Origin: Kappaphycus alvarezii
Taxonomy: Eukaryota > Rhodophyta > Florideophyceae > Gigartinales > Solieriaceae
Direction of reading: 5' to 3'
Assembly: GCA_002205965.3 (NCBI GenBank)
Contig: NADL03000862.1
Coordinates: forward strand, 434,001 to 498,000
Length of the DNA stretch: 64,000 bases
Part shown: piece by piece, positions 42,541 through 53,944 of the stretch
Numbering within the stretch: position 1 is the first letter of the stretch
How the letters are laid out: each line of letters starts with the position of its first letter
Notes under the pieces: generated by a model
What the model saw: only the letters and a program-made list of their open reading frames with translations
What the model was told of the DNA's origin: nothing
Database searches by the model: none
Program-made: the position numbers and the translations under genes

Positions 42541-43920
42541 GTGGAGGAAAATCCCTCAATGCCACTGTGGTTGCTGAAACTACCGAATACCCAGATGTCG
42601 TTTGTCTCTTTGCGTCGACTTCCCCTGCACAACAAATAGCACTTCAATTTACCGGAGGCCCTCCTCTCTCATCTATGCAATGGATCATCGATTCAGGATG
42701 TTCCTCACATGTCACTTACGACCACTCAGCTTTAAAAAGTTATACACTTCACGCGTCCTCTTCAACTATCGACCTTGGGACAAATTATAAGGCTATGATT
42801 ATTGGCTCCGGTGACGTTGCTCTCACGTTACGACGGAAGGGAAACTGTCACTTGTGTATTGAAAAACGAATTACACGTTCCAGACATTCGTTACCGACTG
42901 CTCTCCGTATCTGTCATGGCAAAGCTTGGAATTGAGACGCGCTTTAATAACTATACAGTCACCCTTGTTCGTCATTAGGACTCTACTCTTAAGGCGACGG
43001 GTACGCTTACAAATGGCCTATACTCCTTGGATGTCAACAAGCCTGCACTAAAGCCACAGACGGGATCTCAAGTTTCTTTGATATGCCCAATTTCAATCTA
43101 GTATCAGAGATTTGCGCACATACATGCTCCTTGAATCAAGTCAATGATCAAAAGCGGTGTCGTGAAAGGTGTAAAACTTTCACTAGGAAACGAGGAAGAT
43201 GATTTTTGCGTCGGCTGCATACTTGGCAAATCCCACCGTGTCCCAATCCCGAAGAAAAGACAAAGCCGTTCAGCAAAACTTCTAGAACTGGTTCATTCTG
43301 ATACCTTGGGATCGGTTGAAACTTGTTCTCTAGGAGGGGCTAGGTATTTTGTATCAGTCATCGACGACTACTCCAAGTGGACGGTTGTGTATCCTATGAG
43401 CTACCAGTCAAAGGTGATAGATTGCTTTGAAAACCACAAAGCCTTTGCGGAGAAACATACTAGCCAGTCTCTGAAACATCTCCAAGTCCATGCGTTTCCT
43501 GAAATGAGAACTCCATTGGATGAAGATAAGCTTCTCATTAAGGCTTTACCGTCTGACAATGGCGGAGAGTACATCTCAAACGAGCTCAAGAACTTCCTAA
43601 AGGGGAACGGCACACAACATCAGCTAACTGTGGCTCACACACCCCAGCAAAACGGGACTGGAGAACGGATGAATCGAACCTTTCTCAATCTGGTCCGTTC
43701 GATGTTACACCAGAAGGGTCTTCCAAAGTATTTCTGGGCTGGAGCACTTTCCACGGCTGTCTATATTCAAAATCGCGTTTCTTCAAGCTCTTTGCCAGAG
43801 AGCACCACTCATTACCACTGCTGGAACGATATTTCTCCTGATATATCTCCACATGCGGGTATTTGGTGCACAATGCTGTTATGTCGTGCCAAAGAACAAA
43901 ATCAAGAAATTGGATCCTAG
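42541..43920 (+). pseudogene. pol: Copia copy 2 protease and integrase
   Basis: The protease active site is WIIDSGCSSHVTYD (about 42682-42723), with Asp-Ser-Gly intact. After stops at 42935-43140, the integrase reads FCVGCILGKSHR (Cys pair of the zinc domain) and LVHSDTLGSVETCSLGGARY (first Asp). LPSDNGGEYIS (second Asp) and HTPQQNGTGERMNRT (Glu) follow. Between the first two Asp sites there are about 18 extra residues around FPEMRTPLDEDKLL. All three catalytic residues remain. The frame 43144-43920 is open for 258 codons. It would insert the element DNA. Confidence 0.85.
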
Positions 43921-45320
43921 ATCTGGTGAAGCCCTTATCATGGGGTACTCCTCTCAGAGCAAGGGATATAAGCTGTGGGATATCGGCTCAGAAAGAATGG
44001 TAATATCTAGAGATGTAATTTTCAATGAAACCGGAACTTGTAGACAGCCTAAAGTCACCTGTGAGCTACCGAATGGAGAAAACGGCCAAAAAATTTCCTC
44101 CGATGAAGATAAATCTCCTTCTGAGGAGTTTTTCGAAGTACAGAATTCCGCTGACGAAAAAGAATATTCTGAAGAGTCCACTGCCGATGAATAAAATTTA
44201 CGCTCATCTGAAGAAGCCCATTCAGTAGATCCTCGTCGTTCCTCTCGGATCCCAAAGAAGCCCATCCGATGGTGTCCTTCTAGCTCTTCTTCAAATGTGT
44301 CACTTTTCGCAGAAACTGCACTGCTCTCAACAGGTGTTCCTGCAACATACGAAGAAGCTCTTTCTACAGAAAACATTGATTTTTGGATGCCAGGGATCAA
44401 AAAGGAAGAAGACTCTGTCCGTGATCTCGTTCCAAGAAAGCCAGGAATGCACGTGATTCCATGTCTCTATGTTTTTCGTATCAAAACCGACGTCGGTCCT
44501 AAGTTTCGTATCGTCGCTAAAGGATTCAGACAAGTTTCCGGACTAGAGTACACAGACACGTATGCACCTGTCGTTTCTATTGCATTTGTACGAATGTTCC
44601 TCTGCTTGACAAATCTGTTAGATATGGAATGCGATCAGATGGACGTAGTAACCGCGTTTCTGAACGGTGACTTGGACGAAGAAATATTGATGGAAACTCC
44701 AGCTGGTTTTCGAATTCCAAACAAGCCCAACCTCGTCTGCCGACTTCTGAAGGCCCTGTATGGTTTGAAGCAGGCTCCTCGCCAATGGTATGCAAAAATA
44801 GATGCATTTCTGACTTTGAAATTCAACTTTGTGAGCAACCCGTACGAGCTGTCTTTATGTCTATCGGATGGAGACTATGTTCTGCATGATAATATTATAT
44901 GTTTATGATCTCCTCATTTCAGGCAACAGTCGACATATGCTCAACAATGTAAAGGCAAAACTGAAGAGGATATTAAAGATGAAAGACTTAGGTCCTGTCC
45001 AGGAATTCCGTGGTATTCAAGTGCAGCGAAACCGCTCTGAGAGAACGCTGCATCTTTCGCAAACGATATACACAGAAAAGATCTTGGAAACGTTCCAAAT
45101 GGCGGACTCAAAACCTGTCGATACTCCATTGGTCCAAAGCAATTCCAACAAGGACGGAACTAATTATCAAGAACTTCCTTCATCAGTACCATATCGCTCT
45201 GCAGTAGGAATTCTCATGTACTTGATGATATGCACTCGTCCAGACATTGGATTTGCTGTGGACAAGCTGTCGCAGTTCTGCGAAAAGCCGATGTTCACTC
45301 ACTGGAGGGCTGTCCAGTGA
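43853..45320 (+). pseudogene. pol: Copia copy 2 reverse transcriptase
   Basis: After the integrase tail (LDPRSGEALIMGYSSQSKGY) and an acidic linker, RT runs in frames 44297-44908 and 44868-45320. Motifs are KFRIVAKGFRQVSG, DTYAPVVSIAFVRMFLCL, CDQMDVVTAFLNGDLDEEIL (first Asp) and LKALYGLKQAPRQWY. The catalytic box, normally YVDD, reads YVYD, so the first Asp of the pair is lost. The end has LGPVQEFRGIQVQRN, CTRPDIGFAVDKLSQF and then WRAVQ before a stop. RNase H is missing. Confidence 0.82.
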
Positions 45321-45744
45321 GTGATATTGCGTGTGTTGGAGCACTTTGCCGACGTTCATTACTAAGTTATAATTCAACAGACTTTGGGAATAACCCTGTC
45401 AAACTGTACAGTCTTCTCAATGCACCTAACCAAAAAGGTGGAGATTGAAGTTTATAGGGTATCAACAAACAAAAGATAATAACGTCTGTTGCTATCGATA
45501 TGCAAGTACTGTACAGTATTAGGTTTACAAACTGAGTTCATTCAAAGTGCTGGCGGTACAAAACAAAAGCATGGGCGAGCAGCCACGTCTGCAGTGCAAT
45601 CTATTCCTATCGCAAATGCCTTGCATTACTGCACGCAGTGACTTCTCAGCATTCAAAATAAAATCAGAAAAGTTTGTTGCAAGTTTGCAAAGCCATTAAA
45701 AATGCATGCCAATTGACATTTTTTCTAAAACTTAACTTGTAGTG
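45321..45744. other. Spacer, no gene recognised
   Basis: The RNase H sequence expected after copia copy 2 cannot be read here. No LTR or repeat is seen up to the gypsy D LTR. Confidence 0.35.
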
Positions 45745-46106
45745 TGATCCACTTAGCGAGATAGCACAAAGCACTTGCTGACTAACCTTGCCTGGAAAGT
45801 ATCTAGGAGTATGCCAGGTACCCATAATGGCGTCGTCTAATTGGCTCTCTACTTTTGACACGTTGTATCGGTGTCAGAGTACAATGCAATAGTTGCACTG
45901 ATATCTCCTTACAGTGCAATTGTTGCACTGATACCTCCTTACGGTGCAGTAGCTGCACTGATGTCTCCTTACACTGCAATAGTTGCACTGATGTCCCCTT
46001 ACAGTGATCATGCTGCACAGGTGCCTCTCTACAGTGCTCATGTCGTGTAAGGGCTACTGGTGGGATATTATGTACAAAAAAGATACTACTGGGCATATTC
46101 GTCACA
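45745..46106 (-). repeat. 3' LTR of gypsy D
   Basis: 362 bp. On the minus strand it begins TGTGACGAATATGCCCAG and ends AAGTGGATCA. It is bounded on its 5' side by a polypurine tract, and it matches a second LTR at 57168-57439 over its whole length except for repeat number. Confidence 0.78.
45880..46050 (-). repeat. Tandem 30-bp repeats in gypsy D LTR
   Basis: Five full units and one partial of 30 bp (plus strand: TACAGTGCAATTGTTGCACT, then GATACCTCCT). Each unit contains an imperfect palindrome AGTGCAA..TTGCACT. The other LTR (57303 onward) has three fewer units. Confidence 0.85.
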
Positions 46107-46120
46107 TCAATTCCCCCTTA
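46107..46120 (-). other. Polypurine tract of gypsy D
   Basis: AAGGGGGAATTGA stands directly before the LTR start TGTGAC on the minus strand. Confidence 0.6.
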
Positions 46121-46129
46121 GGAGAAAAA

Positions 46130-46294
46130 TCGCCACAATTCTTGTAGCTCTTCAATATGTCTCGGCAGTTTTGAAGTTCTATTTCCGACAACCAGGAGCT
46201 GTCGTGATCTAATTACCCTTTCTATTTGATAAGATGTTTGTTTATTCCGTTTTGCTTCTTGTGTCCTAATATATACTTGAATTCGTACTCTATG
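46130..46294 (-). pseudogene. Chromodomain at the end of gypsy D integrase
   Basis: On the minus strand the frame reads IEYEFKYILGHKKQNGINKH, then LIK-stop-KG-stop, then LDHDSSWLSEIELQNCRDIL. This is the chromodomain layout 'YEVE.IL..R...G..YLIKWKGY....SW..E..L.NC'. The Trp of IKWKG and the Tyr of KGY are both replaced by stops. Chromodomains steer integration of chromoviruses to marked chromatin. Confidence 0.75.
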
Positions 46295-46678
46295 TGTCCG
46301 TTCTGAGTTTTAACAGGTTATGGCGGTGGGAGTTCTCGGTTAATTTCATTTCGAAAGTAGGGCGTAAGGAGTCTTCCGTAGCAAGCGTTGTGAATTCCCT
46401 TATCAATCATTGTTTAGGAAAGAATTAAACGGTACGGGACTCCGTTAATATTCTTCTATATTTGAAAGGGCCACAGTACTTGGATTTCAGTTTACAAGAT
46501 CCAGCGCAATCCTCCAGAGCTATATTTGTAGTTGAAAGCCAGACCCTATTACCATCTTTTTACGTCGAGGGCTTCTTACTTTCGTTACATAAGCTGCTAC
46601 GGCATCTTTCACCCTCTTGATTTGTTCTTGGGCCCTTTTCATTGATTCTCGCATATCTTTAAGGAAATTTGCAGTGGC

Positions 46679-47400
46679 TTAGTTTTCTGTGCCTATTATG
46701 TTCAAAGGAACAGTTCTAGGGTGAGTTCCGTAATTGAGGAAGAATGAGGATAATGGTTTGGTCGCGTTAATCGAAGAGTTGGAAGCAACTTCAAATTCGA
46801 CCAAGTATTTGTCCCAGTTGGACTTGTCGAAACTAACGAAGGAACGAATCATTTCCTCAATCTTTCTATTCATCACATCAGATTGTCCATCTTTCTGTGA
46901 TTGGTATACAGAAGAAGGGTATATTTTGGTACCTAAGAGGTGGAATAGACTTTTCCAGAACTTGCTCATGAAAACCATATCTTTATCGCAAATGATATTT
47001 TCCGGGATACCATTGTTTCTGTATATGAGATCTTTAAAAAGGCTGGTAGTTGCCAGAGCATCTAGTTTTTGCTTTGTTGGGAAAATCCTTATCATTGTTG
47101 ATAGTCAGTCAACGATAGCTAGCACTCCACCATTTCCTTTCCCTGATTTGGTAAGAGGTGTGATGAAATTCATGCTTATGTGCGTTCACTTTGTTTTCAA
47201 GGGATCAAGAGGTTAAAAAACACTGCAGGTTTCTGGTTGGCTTCTTTGTCTTTCTTGGAATAACAAGAGCGAAAGAACCGAAGTTCATCAGCCCGTAAGT
47301 TTTTCAAGTAAAACTTGGGTGATATTCTATTGATTGTTTTTAATATTCCCGAGTCCAGTATTTGGGGTTTAAAGGTAATAATGCAATAAACTGACTTCAA
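46679..47400 (-). pseudogene. pol: Gypsy D integrase
   Basis: Zinc domain: the frame 47400-47197 has INRISPKFYLKNLRADELRF and RSCYSKKDKE, where the second Cys of 'CYSCQKDKE' is disturbed. Core: the frame 47095-46679 has IRIFPTKQKLDALATTSLFK, GIPENIICDKDMVFMSKFWK (second Asp site) and YQSQKDGQSDVMNRKIEEMI. In the last, the catalytic Glu of 'DGQTE' is Asp. WDKYLVEFEVASNSSINAT and LNYGTHPRTVPLNIIGT follow. The first Asp lies in the shifted stretch 47200-47100. Confidence 0.8.
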
Positions 47401-47879
47401 ACGTCCCTTTTAGTGTGCATAATTTTCCGTGTCTTAACAAAAGCAATCCATTTCTTTCGAAAGGTGCTTCCCGATCTTTGTATTCGTCTTTGAGGATTTC
47501 ATCTTGGTGGAAGTCTTTCACAAAAACTCTTCGGGCTCGGAGGATTCAAAAACTGTTATTCAAATATTGTTTGATTCCGAAGATATATTCATTATTACTT
47601 CCTGGAGTAGTCTATTGTTTCGATGGTGGGCTGAAGGTATATTCTGGGGTTATCTTGAGAGGGAATCGGCAACTATATTTGACTTCCCGGAGATTTGTAT
47701 AATCTTGAAATCAAAGTCAACTAATCTTTCCAACCAGATAATCTGTCTCTGTGATAGACTGTCTCGTCTCTGTAACAGATTGTCTGCGTCTAGAGGTATC
47801 TGTACGGGTATTGTTCAGAATGAAAAGTGCAGAAATTCCTATACAACTATGCTCTCCACCACTTTAGGCAGTTGATAAT

Positions 47880-49300
47880 GGCCAACAGCTCCCTTTCGTG
47901 GGCTGCATAATTCTTTTCAGCTTCATTTATAGTTCTGGATGCGAAAGGGACTTGTACTTTGTTCTTCGCGGTTACTTGTTCAAATACAGCACCAATTGCT
48001 TACTGGGAAGCATCTGTAGTGACAGAGGTTTATAAACTTGAATCGAAATCTAGAAGGACTGGAGCGTTGGAAAATATTTTCTTCAAGGTTTGAAATGATT
48101 TGTCATGAGTTTCTGTCCAATGAAAAAAGTTCTTCGTAAACTCGGTAAGTGGTTTTGAAATCAAGGAAAAAATTTTAATGAAGCTTTTTAATAGTTTTAA
48201 ACACGCAAGAATGACTGAAGATGCTGTCTGCTCCGAGGAGGCGACCATTCTATAATGGATTTAATATTTGTGGGGTCCACAGCTATTACTTCCTGGTATA
48301 TGATGTGTCAAGGATAGTCGACTTCTTTAACACCAAAAACGCATTTTGAAAATTTTGCGAATAACTTCTTCCTACTAAGAATCTCTTATAGTTCTGCGAT
48401 GTTTTTCATATTTTCTTTAAATGTCTTACTAAATATAAGAGTACAATGCAGATATACGATAACAAAAACGTCAAGTATGTCTTTGAAAATGTCGTTCATA
48501 AGACACGTGAAATTCACTAGGGCATTTGTAAATCAAAATAGCAATACCAGAAAATCGAAATCTCCATATCGAGTTATAAATACTGTGAGGGGCATTGAAG
48601 ACTCATCCAGTCTGATCTGATGATACCCTGACCTCAGGTCTATTTTAGAGAATTACTTTGATCGTTTGAGCTGAACAAAAATATCTTCTATGTTTGGCAG
48701 TGGAAAAATTTTTTTTCCAGTAAGCCGATTGATTGCTCTTTAGTCCAAGCGCATCCGCAATTAGCTGTACCTCTTAATGACGATGAGAATTGGAGCTCTC
48801 CATGGGCTCTTGCTCGATCTAATTAAATCAATCTCCAGCAGCTTATCTAGCTGTGCCGAAGCTCCCCCATTTCTTTGTACGAAAAACGATTGAGGCCCTT
48901 TTTCTGGGGCTTTGATTCTTTCTCTGATTCAATTTTGAAATCAAACGTTTGCTTCGGAGGGAGGCATTTTGGAAGTCTGTTCGTGAATACGTCCTCATAC
49001 TTGGTAAGTATGTCTTGAATCTCTTTGGAATAGGTCTATGTAGAGTAAGACTTTGAAATTAGTCGTTTCACAGGTATTACATATGTCCCATAATTTTTTT
49101 CTGAGGCAGTGAGTATTGATTCTGTGGAGACGAAAGAATTAAATATTTTTTCGTTGTTAGCGATAAAGTTAGTTTCATCCTTTTATTTGAAATTAAACTC
49201 GATTTTCAGCGATGTTGATAATCGCTTTATGGGCTCTACACCATTCCTTCCCCATAATTTCATCATACCTCTTTAGGGGAATGATGAGGAAATGGCGAAG
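47880..49300 (-). pseudogene. pol: Gypsy D protease end, RT and RNase H
   Basis: At 49300-49180 a worn protease-to-RT segment reads LRHFLIIPLKRYDEIMGKEW. At 49030-48900 it continues EIQDILTKYEDVFTNRLPKC and QTFDFKIESEKESKPQKKG, the RT entry. The middle of RT is almost unreadable. At 48248-48030 the frame has FIKIFSLISKPLTEFTKNFF and HWTETHDKSFQTLKKIFSNA, the thumb and RNase H lead. At 48030-47880 TTDAS, PFASRTINEAEKNYAAHERE and LLAII are traceable, giving the RNase H Asp and Glu. Confidence 0.7.
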
Positions 49301-49480
49301 TACAGTGGTTCAGTGTATTTCTTTATTTGTAAAATAAAATAACGCAGTGTTTCCATTAATTTTTAATCAACACCATTCGCCATTTCGGCGAATTCTTTTG
49401 ATTCTTCGGATTTAATCTTATGGTGATCGCAAAATGATTTGCTGAGGAACTTTACCTCACCGCCGAAGCCGATGAGAATT

Positions 49481-50570
49481 TTAGCTGGTCCGTTGGAAAT
49501 GACTCCTTAAACGATAAAAAGTCGCCATCTGGTGGCGTTGGAAGGCTAGGGTACGTGTGGCCCTAACTAGCTCTTTGTATCTTACTATTGAAAGAATGAG
49601 ATTTATTTGATCTGGAACTGAATGAGGGTCGTTAATCAGTTCTTCCAAGATTTTGGGAAATTCTTCGCCATGTGCCATTTCTGTCTGCATATTAAGCATA
49701 GTCCTTTGCACGTGCATATTTTGCGCTTTACCTGACCAGGCTTCCGTGGATTCACATTTGATGACTCAACACCAGACTTCACTTGCATGTTTCCAAATTC
49801 TGTCGGTACAGGACCACTTTTTTCGGTAGATGAACTTCAATTCAGCAATTTTTCACCGGACTTGGTATTTCTCAGAGGCCCTTAAAGCCTGTACGCCGCT
49901 TCCACTGTTTCCGCATCACCCATAAGATCTGAAACCTTAGTTTATCCTTTCTTACATAAGGTTTTCCAAATGTATGGTTTCAGGCGGCGTTAATATCGGT
50001 CTATTTGATCTTTTACTCTAATTTCTGGGATTTCCAATACGATTTTGTTAAAATCATCATTACGTGTTGGAACGTCCTTGACTTGTTTCCAGCGAGCCAG
50101 CTTTTCTCAAGCGATTTTCGTTTTTTTATCGTCTCAAAGCGATTGAAGAGAACAGCCTTTAGTTCCTTCCATGTGTAAATTTCCTTCCCCCCCGCAATCT
50201 TGGAATAGACCATCCACCACTCATGTATATTTCCCGAGAGATAGCTTAATGCAATGTCCATGTTAGCTCGCCCATCTGCTTCGCTAAGATAGTTCTCCAT
50301 CTGCACACACCAGCTTCCGACGGACCCTTTTCCGCCGAATGATCCCGATTTATTCTCCTAATGGGTGTACTTGTCTTAATTCTGACTACTGGAGGTACCA
50401 GTATTGATCCTAACGAGAGACAGCTCATTTTCGAAGGCTCTCATTCTCTCAACAGTATAATTGAGCTGATTTTGCTGTGCCGAGATATGATTATGGGCCA
50501 CCGACAGCTGACGTTGAAGTTCGTTTACATCTTGTGCGAAAGCCTCTACCGTAATTGCCGGAATTTCCAT
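49481..50570 (-). pseudogene. gag: Gypsy D gag
   Basis: The ATG at 50570 starts MEIPAITVEAFAQDVNELQR, with a coiled-coil-like N-terminus (HNHISAQQNQLNYTVERMRA). After a shift, the frame 50306-50013 has the Gag core ALSYLSGNIHEWWMVYSKIA and YTWKELKAVLFNRFETIKKR. Further left the frame 49717-49481 is probably the end of gag. No zinc knuckle was found. The non-LTR element ends about 30 bp upstream of the ATG, so leader and 5' LTR are lost. Confidence 0.72.
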
Positions 50571-50601
50571 GGTCTTTTCTTATTGGTCGATTGAGTCAAA
50601 G

Positions 50602-50700
50602 AAGAAAAAGAAGTTTAATGCATTAAGAGGAAGTAGTCTAGTGATAGAAGAAACTTTACTTCATTGAGTATCTATCGTGTACACTGCAGGACTGACTATA
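50602..50700 (-). repeat. 3' untranslated end of LINE 1
   Basis: After the ORF2 stop the minus strand reads CCGTATAGTCAG, later GATAGATACT, then GCATTAAACTTCTTTTTCTT. The second LINE tail at 55300-55400 shares CCGTATAGTTAG, GTAGATACT and GCATTAAACTTCTTTC. The shared 3' end with a CTTT-type tail instead of poly(A) is probably what the RT recognises. Confidence 0.6.
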
Positions 50701-50703
50701 CGG

Positions 50704-53700
50704 CTAAGAACTAACCGGATGTTCCACGTCAGGCACGTGCAGTGGGGCTCGCGATAGAATCGCCATTGTAACAGAAGACCACAGTGTGCAACTAATGCGC
50801 TGATAAATACGTCTGCGGATCACTGCTGTGGTTTTGTTGAGCTTCTCTGCGATGCGCGGGATGAAGTCTTCGAGGAACAGAATGGAGGCGGGGGATGGGG
50901 CACCCAGGGAGTCGAACTCCAGGGGATGAAACTTGAAGTTCGGTTCCTGGAGGGTGTTGTGCGAAGGGGGTGGGATGCGGCGTACCAGTTTGCGCTCCAG
51001 GTCTTTGACTTTTGTCTCGGTGGGCAATGTCGGCGGTGCCGCCCGCCATTTGTGTGGCCCTTGTGCGCACGCCTTGTTTGAACGGCGAGACAACGGTTAG
51101 ATCGCAGGCTATGGGGCGGACCTGTTGGCCTGTGGGCAGGGGGGGGGTTGTATGAGAATGTCCGCAGGGCGGATATTCGTTCCCGGGACAAGCAGCGGGA
51201 CTTCGTACTGGCAGTCCAGGCCCGCAGCGCGAGCAACGTGGTAGGCGAAAACGTTGCGTAGCGAGTTGTGGCGGTGCGGGCGGCCGAAGCCGGCAGGGCA
51301 AAGGTCCACCCCGTGGTCTCCAAGCGCGTCCATAGTTTGGTTGCAGTGGGCGCAGGTGAGCGGGTGGGAGTCGTCATATACGGGGAGGCCGAGGTGCCGG
51401 CGGATCATGGTCTGCCAGTGGGCCGAGGACACCACCGTAGCGGTTGTGGGGTAAGCGATGAGAAAAGCGGCGGCGGGGCTGTTCCGGAACGCCAGGCCAC
51501 GAATCCGATGTCGAACTTCTTGAGTGCTGTGCTGAGCCGGGTTGGGGTGTGTCACCCATGAGTCATCACGCCAGTGGACCCTTGCCTGTGCCTCCTGCTG
51601 CACACCATTTAAGAAGGTTTGGAGGTTGGATGGTTTGGCAGCAAGCAGGCTTGGGTCAAATAGGCCAATGTCGACGGAGTACGGGCGCCCAGGGATACAT
51701 TGCAGGAAGTCACGGATTCGCGGCAAGGCTTGTCGGACCAGGAACGCCCTGTCACCCCGGTATCGGTGACCAGAGACGGCGGCAGAACGTTGCGTAGTGT
51801 ACGATGCCGACCTCTCACGTGCCGGAACCGCGTCGATGATACTAGCTGCGACCGAGCCGTGTGGAAACGGGGAGATGAGGGTGAAACCCTGACCTCCGTG
51901 TCGAATCGGTAGCGTGACTTGGTCCCATGCAGCGTCTGTGAGGGCGATCCCGTGTAGCTCCGAGTAAGACGACCTCTGCAAGGCGTCAAAGGCTTGTGCA
52001 GCGGGGGCCGAGTGTTGTGGGTCGGCGAGCCGGAACGCGTGGGTGACGAGGCATGCCGACGCGCACAGCCGGTGCATGTGGAAACGGGCGCGGGGGTCAC
52101 GAACGTGAGTCAGCAGTCGGAGGGTGCGGAGGCACCCCTCGACCTTGCCCCGTAGGTATGCATCGGTGAAGGCCCGGTTGCCCATCGGCGCTCCTAGGAG
52201 CTCGAAGCCGTCGCGCGAGCACTCGGACAGAGGAAATTCGCGGAGGAATTCCGTGCGGTCCGGCAGGAGCGTGTTTGGCCAGTGAATGGGCTTCTTCCTC
52301 GGGTTGACGTAGAGGCCGACAGCCGGACCCTCAGCCTTCAGGAGGCGGAGAGCACGGTGCAGACCCTGGAGCGTCCCTATGAGGGTCCCGTCGTCTGCGT
52401 ACCATTGATTCAGCACGATGTTGCTGTCCTCGGCGATTTTCCGGATTAGTGGTTGAATCGTGAGGGAAAACAGCAACATACTGGCCGGGTCGCCCTGCTG
52501 GGTGCCCTGAGCACTCGAGATGACCGTGTTCTGGCCGTTCGGTATAAGCAACGGTGGCTGAGTACGACCATATATCATATTCACGAAGCGGGCCAGAGAA
52601 GGAGCGAGTGCTGGAAGTTGGGACAGCATTGACTGGCGATCAACGCGGTTGAAAGCGTTGTGCGCGTCAATGAGGACCGTGGCAACATGCGGAGCACCAG
52701 TGAAACGGCGAGGCAGGGTGCGGGTGTCATGGATGACCGCGTCCATCCCGGCCTTGATACCGTTGGCCGTTTGGAATGGCGGGAGGAAGTCTCGAAAGTC
52801 ATCAATGGCGCTCGGCAGCAGCGTCTTGGTGACGATGCGGCGGAGGACCGATCCCACAGCGATGGGACGGATTTTGTCCGGTTTCGGCCGTAGCGGGAGT
52901 AATGTTGCGGCAGCGAGCAGGGGCAGGACCGAGTCCGGCAGTTCCCCACGCGCGATCCGCGTCACCAACCTCGTCAGCACACTTTTCCCTGTCACCCCGG
53001 CGGCCGGGCTGACCGATGTTTTGACTAGCAAGTGGAACCAGCGTGCCAGCGTGCGGTCCGGTCCCGCGGTCGTACCACGAGAAATACCTTGTACAGCCTG
53101 CTCTACGGCTTCTGCCGTGATTGATGGTGGAGGAGGAAGGCCTTCTGCAGGGATGGGCGTGATCGGGCGCGGGGGCGCGGGGTGAAGATCACGCAGCGCT
53201 TGGATGGTGTGCGGGTCATTCACATCGGCTGGGGAAACGTTTGGGTGTTTTACTGTTGGAAGATATTTCCGACCTATCCCATGGTTTTCCAGACAACCGC
53301 AATCGACTCAAAAAGGGTATACCTACAGCGTAATGGGGAAGGAACTACGCTTCCTAAAATGCTACCTTCAGGCCAGCCATCAAGCAGGCCGCATTGGACA
53401 TGACGGCTGCTGCAGGCTGGTGGAGCGTTGTGCAGGGACCGCATGGCCTTGCCGTAGCGGGCGTCTGCACAGAGTGCTTCAGCGCGACGGGCGCGCCGTG
53501 CGTCGCTGGAGCCTGAGCCGTAAACGGGGCGGTGCTGCTGGATCCACTCAGAGCGTGCTTCATGGGCGCGCAGGGCTTCAAACCACAGCGCGTTCCACTC
53601 AGCTCCAGTATGGGCGCGCCGGATTCGGGCGCCGAGGGCGGCCCGTTGACCTTTGTTATGCTGCCAGCCGTCCTCCCCGCGCAAGCTGCGGCGGAGGACA

Positions 53701-53933
53701 GCAGTTGGCAGCATGTGGAGGTGCAGGAAAGCACGGTAGGTGGCCTCGTCCCCCCTTGCGTTGGCGGCGGCTTGTACCAGCTTGATAAAAAGGAGAGTGA
53801 AGGGCTTGAGACATGGGAATGGGATATCCTGGAAGATGTCCCTTTCCCGGTATGGGGTGCGGAGGATGTCTTCGGGGCTTGGTAAGGGAGAGGCAGCGGA
53901 GGAGGGAGGAGGGGGTGGGGTGGAGATTTCCAT
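50704..53933 (-). CDS. LINE 1 ORF2: reverse transcriptase with C-terminal endonuclease-like region
   Basis: Starts at the ATG at 53933. The first part (to 53274) includes RRAEALCADARYGKAMRSLH, the region ahead of RT. A shift and stops follow at 53270-53225. The main frame, 53223-51109 (704 codons), has TTAGPDRTLARWFHLLV, DKIRPIAVGSVLRRIVTKTL, ATVLIDAHNAFNRVDRQSML (catalytic Asp), SAQGTQQGDPASMLLFSLTI and the active site QWYADDGTLIG. The C-terminal part has a zinc-binding pattern (CAHCNQTMDALGDHGVDLC) and RHNSLRNVFAYHVARAAG with RPADILIQ. That fits the restriction-like endonuclease seen in R2/CRE-type elements. After another shift the end is at 51093-50704. It nicks DNA and copies the element RNA onto the nick. 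Confidence 0.8.
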
Positions 53934-53944
53934 GAAAAGGGTGG

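Larger units (their letters stand above)
39926..45320 (+). mobile_element. Ty1/copia element, copy 2 (no 3' end)
   Basis: In order: LTR, primer site, ORF0, gag, protease, integrase, RT up to the start of RNase H. The match to copia proteins stops at 45320 with FCEKPMFTHWRAVQ, and no 3' LTR follows. The 5' 2.4 kb is closely similar to copy 1, with scattered substitutions. Several stops and shifts break the frames, and the RT active site is mutated. Confidence 0.85.
45745..50570 (-). mobile_element. Chromodomain Ty3/gypsy element (gypsy D)
   Basis: On the minus strand: gag from 50570, then protease, RT, RNase H, integrase, a chromodomain, a polypurine tract and the 3' LTR. The 5' LTR and leader are missing, because a non-LTR element stands directly upstream. 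The DNA is AT-rich and full of stops. It is clearly inactive. Confidence 0.8.

Noticed and set aside
45745..46106. Tandem repeats considered as a CRISPR-like array
   Set aside because: The units are contiguous with no spacers, and they lie inside an LTR.
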